Shown: piece after piece, positions 50,265-59,200 of the stretch
Layout of the letters: each line of letters opens with the position of its first letter
Numbering within the stretch: the first letter of the stretch is position 1
Assembly: GCA_947568835.1 (NCBI GenBank)
Contig: OX387603.1
Span: 18,810,651-18,874,650, forward strand
Direction: 5' to 3'
DNA: 64,000 nucleotides
From: Protonemura montana
Taxonomy: Eukaryota > Arthropoda > Insecta > Plecoptera > Nemouridae
Notes under the pieces: model-generated
Seen by the model: only the letters and a program-made list of their open reading frames with translations
Told to the model about the DNA's origin: nothing
Databases searched by the model: none
Position numbers and translations under genes: made by a program

Positions 50265-53200
50265 GGTGGTCTTCCGGCACCTCTTCGGCGACGTCCTCTT
50301 CGAACTCGTGCCCGTACGTGTCGTCCTCCAGCTCCTCTTCGCTGTAACTCTCGCGCCAACTGACTTCACTGACCACGGGACAGAAGTGCACTCCCTTGGC
50401 GCCCGTCGACGGCAGCGGCGTTAGACTCTTCGAGGTCGCTTCCCTGTCGAGCTCGTCTTCATCGACGCTGAAGTGTTTCAGCGGCACGCGGTTCAGAGAT
50501 AGCTGCGACTGTTGCTTCTGCTCGTTCTGAAGAAAGTCGCCTCCGTAGTTGAGATTAGGGGTGCTCACCACCGGCAAGCGATTGGCCATCGTGAAAGGAT
50601 TGAATATCGTGACACTGTCCTCGAAAACTACCTTGTCGTGGACGACGACGTCATCATGGTCGACGATGATGTCGATGATTTCCGGCACGGGCAGGCTAAC
50701 TTTGGCTCCAGGGGTGTGCGTCGTGACACTCCGAACTGGCTGGCCAAAGCTCACTGACTTGGCCGTCGACGTCTCGCCGAGTCGCGCCGCGAATCCGCTG
50801 AGATCGTCGTCGAGTTCTCCTTCTTCCCGGCACGAGTACAGGAGTGTGGCGAGATTCGGGGCGCTTTGCCAACAGCTGTTGTTAAATTTAGACTCTTCCT
50901 CACCCCACCCACCGCCGCCGCCACGTCTCTCTACGTACTCGGTATCCGTCGGTAATTTTAGCGACTTTGACGACGCCAGTACAATGTTTTCACCTTCCTC
51001 CGAATCGCCGCTGCTACTTCCGCTGGAGTAGTACGACGAGCACGAGTCTTCGTCTTCGATGATTGTTGCGCTCCTGAGGCGCCCGTGCAGGGACGACAGC
51101 TTGGGGATGTGATCGCCGAACCCGCTGTCCTCGCTCAAGTTCTCCGCGGACCGCTGGGGCTTCGCCTCCTTTATCACTGGCTCGACTTTAACTGTCACAT
51201 CCTCATTGCTGCACTGCAGCGTCAACTCCGATGTCATCACTTTGTCCTCCTCCCCACCCAGCTTGCTCAAATCGGCCGTCGCCACGACCAGGGACTTGTC
51301 GAACGAATCGAACGCGTCGTACTGCGTGAGCACGAAGTCGTCGTTGTTCAAACTTTGCGATAGCTCGACCAGTGACACGTGCTGGTGCTGTTGCTGCAGG
51401 ATGTTAAGGCTGTCGAAGCTGCGGTATGAGCGAATGCGGCTGTTCTGCGACCGGAAACTGCCCTTGGAAGACCACGACGAGTGGAGCATCGTGTCGTCTG
51501 ACGAGGCGTCGTCGTCGTCGCTGCTCGTCGAGTCCTCACCGGGGAGCTCGTCCAGGCTGTCCGGAGATCCGGAAAAGCGCCATCGGTTCGACTCCAGCGA
51601 GTCGAAGCTAAACGTCGTGTCCAGCTGCTGGGGATTTGACCCTTCGAACGGGTCAGAGGTCGCCGACGTGTGGAAGATATTTTCGCAATGTTTCTCGAGG
51701 TTCTCGAATTGGAGCAAACTCGAGGAACGCGACGAGAGGCTCGCCGCGTCCTCGTATTCGTCTTCGTCGTCGTCTTCGCCGTCATCGGTTCGACGGCGTC
51801 GTTTTTTTGGCACTGCCAAGTCTCGTTCGGAGCCGCTCCATTCTCTAGCGTCATCCTCGCCGCACAAACCTGAAACATTCCAGAGAAATCCGCCTTTAAG
51901 CCGCAATCGATTTATTATCACCCTAGGAATTTACTAGGAATTTATTTGGGGTTACAAATGGACTTGTTTGTCCCAACTCTATTATTGTCTTCCGCCCCTT
52001 CGCTGTTGCGGTGCCCCTTGCTAAACAATCTCGCCAAACATTGAGTTACTACAGCGAGTGGGTACTACTACGTTATTATACCCTCCTAGTCGAATGGGTG
52101 GTAGTTGACATAGCCAATAACCGACTTCCGGCTATCATTATTACGACTTGATTGTCGCTGCACGATCCGTACAACGCAGACAATTTGTGCATCCTATACG
52201 CGTCGCATCGCTGTCGATAAGTTTATAAATCACTCCGCTCGGTTTCAATGGCGTCCCTGCCTCAAGACGCGGTGAACACGGATTCAAAGTCTGGTCGTGG
52301 CGCTCAAAACTTATATCGTGCCTTACAAGTTTAAACGCGAAAACAGTTAATTATTTCCAGATCTGATAATAACACGACAAGAGTGATTTGTTGTGTACTG
52401 TGATAGTGTTACGAATTTAGTGACTACCGCCGCTATTGCGTGCGTGTGAAAACGGACAAATTAATTTGAATTTCCCTTTGAATATTTCAGTACCAGTTGG
52501 TATTTTCATAGCTATGTGTGCATGGATTTTTCTTTTACTATCATTGCTCACATTGGTCTTCTAGCTAGATCGCGGTTGTAATTCGTGCATCACATGGTTT
52601 ATTTCAGTCGTGAAGCTACTGTTTTTTTTTTTAACTGGTGCAGCAGTGCGTCTGAAATGAATTGAAGGGTCATTCCGCTTCATCTTCTCCCTCTTTTCTC
52701 AGTGTCTATGTCTTTCTATCTGTATTTATACTGGTACCATATGAGGTGCACACAGATGTTCACTGCAGTGTGGGAGTGGAAGAGTCTGACGAGTAAGAAT
52801 TTTGTTCCTGTTTCATGCGAACTTGCCCCAAGAAGAGGTCACGGAACTTAACGCCTCTAACTTCTTGGCGAAACTCGACACGGATTGTTAGAAAGAGATA
52901 AATAACGAGACTAGCGAGTCTTATCCAAGTCTGAGAGCTTTTTTGGATTCCACATTCCGAGGGGGTGTAGATTGCGGTATACCTTAAGGCTTAAACCCTG
53001 ACCCTTTGCGGAATGCGGAATGCCAAGGCACGGAAAATCAATGACAGGTACAAAATTTTAATATCTGTGCACAACGGGCCGTTTTGAATTCCCAATTGCT
53101 GGACGTAAACCGTTAAGTTTACTTCCTGACTAACTATAAAACGAATGTGTGATCGGAAACCACTCTAAATTTAATATACCAATTCTCCTGTTAGTTGCAT

Positions 53201-56200
53201 TTAACCTAACATAAAAGAAATCAAACTAGTTAACAGGTGGTTTTTTAATTTTTATTTCCTAGCACGGGCATTCCCGCTTAAATCATGGCACCTCCACTAC
53301 AACCCCCGCTTTAAACCAGGCACCTCCATATCCCCATGAAAATCAGGCACCAAAAGTCAACCAACACAACTCAACGCCTCCCTATTAATTAAAAATCCAT
53401 AAAAGAGGACAGCCGCATCTTATTTGTGAACCATCAATTACGATTGAAATGAACTCGGTCGGTTGCCTTTGAAAGTTGGCGGACTAGGCCATTAGCTTTC
53501 CTAGTCACGTACCGTTATCACGAGGGACATGAATCACACTTTCGGTGTCCGAATCGCTATCGGGCCATCCGGCGTGTCCGGATCTGTCAGACTCGCTCTG
53601 AAGATCATCGGACGTCTCCTCCAAGATCGTCTCGAGGAAAATGAACGGCGACTGTTGCGTTCCGTTGAGCATAGCAGCGCCATCTGTCGAGCAAGAATAG
53701 TACTAGTTAGTCGATGCGTAAATCGCTGTAGTAGACTGCCACCTAGGTGCCAGTGTTGAAACTAAAATCTTTTATTTTGAGGTATTTTTCTGCAACTTTT
53801 TACCAAATTGCATGCTAACTGCTGGGAAATGTAATAATACGTGATCTTGTGATAGAAACTGTTACGGTAATACGAATAATTCTAGGCATTTGTGTGTGTA
53901 GTAAATGGATCTATAAATTCCTCACTCTCCGATATGAAATCTATTGGAATTAAAATTGGCAAAATAGTTATAAAAGTCACTAGGGAAAGAAGTCTTCGTT
54001 CTAGGGCAGGCGTGTCGTGAGATTACTAAACAAATAAAATGTAGAACTCGACTTGAGGTAGATGAACTGTGATTCACAGCGAAATTTTATAGAATTTTAG
54101 GAAAACGTAGGTACGAACAATAGAGTTCAAAATGTAAATGCAAGTTTTAAGACACGAGCAATTAAATTGCAGTGATGTAAGATAAGCTATTAACAAAACT
54201 CTCCTGAAACATTACCATGTAAGTCATATCGCTCTCGCAAATTAAAATCCCCTAATCCAAATCAAAGCGTACCATTTTTAAATCGTAATGAAATATTTCT
54301 CTAATCGATTAACTTTCGGTTCTGACACCATTTTCATTCAAATACCCCTACAGTACGTCCTACGGTACGTCCCAAAAACTCGGGTGCATGGATTTTGGAA
54401 GTTTTTCCAGTGGCAATTGTGAGGGTCTTTGTTCGAATCGTGTTCATCTCGTCAGGTGTCAACATTTCAGCTCGTTTTGATTTTTGACCATCTAAGCTGA
54501 GCTGTCAACTCCCACACCTACTCTCTCCCTTTCCCAACAGGTAAACACAAGAAGTATAATTGCAATTAAATGCAATCAATTCTGACAGCGAATATTTATA
54601 AATGCACAAATCGATGCACCATAGTTTTTTAGATACACTATATAACGCAACAAAATAAAAATCATTTAAAATCTGCACATGCAATTGCAAAATGGCAAAT
54701 GCATAACAACGGAGATCTTGGGCGTGAGCGCTAACAATATCTATAATAGCGATTAATCGTATTGACCCGGCAGTCGCTCAACACGTTGGTAATTGAATAT
54801 TGATGGGCACTCGTCCTAAATAGATATAGCATTCAGCATGCACGCCGCTCAGTCATCTGCATGCCAGAGCGTGCTGTCGATGCTGTCTGCGCTGTTTTGC
54901 CATTGTTTGTATTGGTGAAACGGGAGAATTAAGGTCGCCTCTAGATCCTGGGTCAAATACCACTTGAGCTTGACAAGCACAGAGAGTAAAGTGAAGGGAT
55001 TAACAGTTGTTTTATAGGTTTTGGTCGCGTGATTTGAGATTTGAATTACTTCACCTATGGGATTTTTACAGCAAAATCAATTTTGTTTCTTGATTTTTTT
55101 TTCTTTCAAAAGTTGATTATTTAAGCGGTTAATTGTTGAACCAATACCTTACTCGTCCATTTCCTGCAGTTCCTATAGATCCAGTTGCAAAAGGCAAAGA
55201 CAAAATCAACTAGTCTTTTATTCTTTCAGTTTTTTTTTCTGTGACACATTAACTAATAAACATACCAATAACAAACAATTAAGATCTGATTGGTTGTTGC
55301 CAAGCAAATATTAAATTAACGGGATGTTAAATTATTAACGAACCACTAAAATACCAGATTTTCCCAGGAGCGAAAGAGATGTTTTTCTAAGGTTAAGGTG
55401 GTTCGGTTACCGCCGTATGCCTGGGACTACACCACTGGTTGTTTGAAATAACAATGCAAAGTCAAATTTATTTAAATATCAAATATTTAGGAAATTTAGC
55501 TTATTTCCGTTGGTTTCAAAGTCAAGTGCGTGGGCGAAGGTCTTTCAGATTTTGATTTCCCAGCGTTTCTGTTTTGAATACTCCTGTTTGCTTCAAATAT
55601 GTTTGATGTAAGTACATGATTTTTTCGTCTTAAAAATAGCACGTGAGTTGAATTATTTTACATGCCAATGTTTAATTCATAATAACGGAACTGTTCAAGT
55701 GTTTGTTTAGATATTCCGTGTGCATGGCGTGCACATAAACGATGCACATGCAAATTTTGGTCACTTCAGGTTCCGTGGTGTTTTGTGATTATGAAATATT
55801 TGGAAGTAAGAAATGCCGCGTTATTTTGGGGACAGTTCACATTTTTGTCACAAATTATTTCCGTTCACAGAAATATTATTGTTTCAGGTTAATTCGTTTA
55901 AACAAACATATTTTCACAGTCGGAAAAAATCTAAAAATCTATAAAAATAATTGCATTGAACTAAATATTGCCTAACGGTACACCATGCCTGTGACAGAGC
56001 TGCCCTGTGACCTGCAGTGTAACGGCCCATTGTCAGCGGTGCATCAATTGCAACGAGAAAATACATGCAATTAATTATATTTTTTCGTCTAATCACAAAA
56101 CAAGTTCAACTTTCAGCTTGACTAGGAATTGAGCGTCGAGTTAGAAATCACAGATTTCATGCTGGATTTACAACGGTCTCGGTATCTTGGAATTTGGAAT

Positions 56201-59200
56201 GAAAAAGTGGAGGAAATTGTTTGAACATTTTATAAGGCACGGATATTAATTATAAAAAGATGAAACCTACCCCGCCTTAAGATAGAGATTAGTAAACAGG
56301 GTATTATTAAGTCGTGGTCGTTGTTTTTTGGTTCGAAAAAGGGGAGTGACTGATTCCTCTCAATTATACATTTCAGTTCCTGGAAAGAGAAAAAAATATA
56401 TATATATATACATTGCTTATGGATGATTTACGACATCGGATATGTGATACCACTAAAAGTACAACGCCAGGTATTTTATTTCATTTATGACACCGATTAT
56501 CAAATAACACTCTTACAATTGATAAATAATCTTTTATTAATTGATGATCCATAAAATCGAAAGAATTTTACCGTTTACTTTCTTGAAAATGATTCCTCAA
56601 TTAAATTTCTTACCCGAATTAATACAGGTCAGGTTGTACCCATTAGCGATTGATTATTAATAGCCATCTCGCCACTCGGCAGTCCCCTGAAAGTGAGCTC
56701 CGTGGTACGAAAGCAGATTGTGATCACATAGTAGGTCTTACACATACATGACTATAGACAGTTCCTACAGTCCATCCCCAGATCGAGGTGCAGTTAGTTA
56801 AGAGGCATTCACTATAGTTTTTTGTTCGTATTTTTATCTTGTTAAGTGACAACATTTCAACCCATCTCAACTCGACTGCTAAAACTGTGTTACAAAAATA
56901 CGCAACTATCCACCCTTTTGCATTAGGTACACACTAGAAAGGCAAATGCAGTGTATGTACTCCGTGTAGGAGAAGCATTCGACATCGCTGCCAAATCATA
57001 CAATTCTGACGTCAAATGTGACTCAAGAGATAAACATTGAATCATGAAATGAAATATTTGGTCAAACGCTAATTGTGAAAAAACTCAAGACCTTAAACTC
57101 GAGGACAGACCATACCTCGTTGCAATATTATGCATGCATTTATGGTGAAGTGCAAGCGCGAGCTGGGCTTTCACACCGATGCCAAAGGTGTAAACGAACG
57201 CATGACTCGTCCTGCCATTTAGAGCGTGGGCGTGTAGGTGGCCTGAAGGGGGGCGGGGGGGTATAAGTTTTGCCACTCTTTTACATCACTGTACATTTTG
57301 TACATCACTCACGATATAGACATTGCAATGCCCTGCCTTCATTTCTCGCATAGCTTCGTCCACGCATGCAAAAAAGCAGCGATTGTACGTCAAGATATCG
57401 ATGGTTTCATCTTATTTCACTGTGAAAGAAAAGTTACAGGGTTTCTACCCTAGCAGTGTAGTTGTAACTTATCAGAATTACGGTTTGGGTTTATGGCTAG
57501 TTTATTTGGAAGCAAGAAATCATCGTTTCCAATCAGACACTTCAATTTCCATTAATCTTTAGTTGCATATTTAACTGGGCTTTCGACGCAAGATATTCGT
57601 GAGAAGATCGTTTTCTGTAATAAACAGAGGTAAATGTATTGACTCATCCAACCATAAAGCCGGCAGGCAATTCTAACCAACAATTAGCACACCTTTCAAG
57701 AACAAAGAAAATTACTACCATAGCGTGTAGCTTATTTGTACAAACTGTCAGCATTTCACGACACAGAGAAGATTTTTTTATCACGATTTTCAACATTGTG
57801 TCCACTTCCTAAAAATACAAACGAGCCAATTATTTCCGAGTCGTGTGTGCACAATCTGCTCGTGACACATTCAGGTGCAATGTTTTGGACACGAACTGCA
57901 CGCCAATTTGTGAGGAAAACTGAAATAAGTGTGTCCCCCTAAAAGTTTCATGACAACGGTGCCGCTACGACCGGACGTCCGGTGCTAATTACCAATCGAT
58001 AATCGTTAATGGTTTGGGTCAAGTTATTGGAACCACATTGACACCGGAAGTACAGCACACAAACTCTGTGGAAGAATAAAGTATGATATTTTTAGAACAA
58101 ATCCAATTTAATAGCGGATAGTGTCTAAAAACCACGTACAGACTAGCATTTCACGGGAGAAGATACCAGCCCGGGGACTGCCCCTAGCATTGCTGCAAAC
58201 TAGCCTGTGGTAGAAGATACCAGTCCAAGGACTGACCCCAGCATTGCTACAGTCTAGCCTGACGGAGAAGATACCAGCCCGAGGACTGCTCCCAGCATCG
58301 CTACCAAATCATGAATGGAAATTTAGCTATGATTTCAGCTGCGGGATTTTAAAATACTTATTAGATCTGAAAAATAATTCCGAAGATTGTTAGAATAAGT
58401 GGAAAATTCTTTTAACTCGAAAAAACAAACGATCTTGGCACGACAAAAGTTTAAAAGCCAAATAAAAATGGCAGATAGCAACGGAGATGATATGTAGTGA
58501 TTTTTTAACTGACAGTTGGATCTCATTTTACCCCAACACGATCGGTGGTGCCTCTGTCGGGAAAGTATGTTCCTTCACCTAAAGGAGTGTTTACAAGTAA
58601 TAGTAATTAAGTTCATGTAATTCGAATTGATTTCGCGGATGATCTCGACTTGTTCGATTTTTCAAGCTTTCTCCTGCAGTCCTGCACCAATCGATGTTGT
58701 GGGTATAGATACAAGATGAATCCAACCGATTAGCATCGGCCAAGAGGTTTGCCTTATTTGAACGAGTTGGAACAAATTATATATTTTCTTTTTGTTAATT
58801 TTACCTGCTGATAGGAAATCTGTGATATCGATCTGATAGAAAATCCGAAAGTATACGAAATATTAAATAACACGTGTTTAAACATTATTCTTCCGTGGTC
58901 AATTTTAAATTATTTTGTAATTGGACCTGAGCTAAGGAATTCTATTGTGATCGAGCAAAACGAGAAAGCATTTATCTAAAAATAAACACATCTAATTTTC
59001 TGAGAACGTATGCCGACGCTCGACAATTACCCATTTCTAGGTGCATTACGCGTGGGCCGAAATTCGGTGCACTCGGCTATGATATCCACACCATGTACAA
59101 GCTAAAACTTGTTGGGTAACAATTCCGGAGAGAACAAAGGTAGAACGCATACATGCCGCCTCGGCATAAGTGGACCTACCTGTGTATCAGATATCGGCTC

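Noticed and set aside
49072-51937. Many long open frames on the plus strand opposite the giant exon, and in its other minus frames
   Set aside because: They are shadows of a GC-rich, repeat-rich coding exon. They show low-complexity Ser, Arg or Val runs, mostly from the triplet repeat, and no splice continuity.
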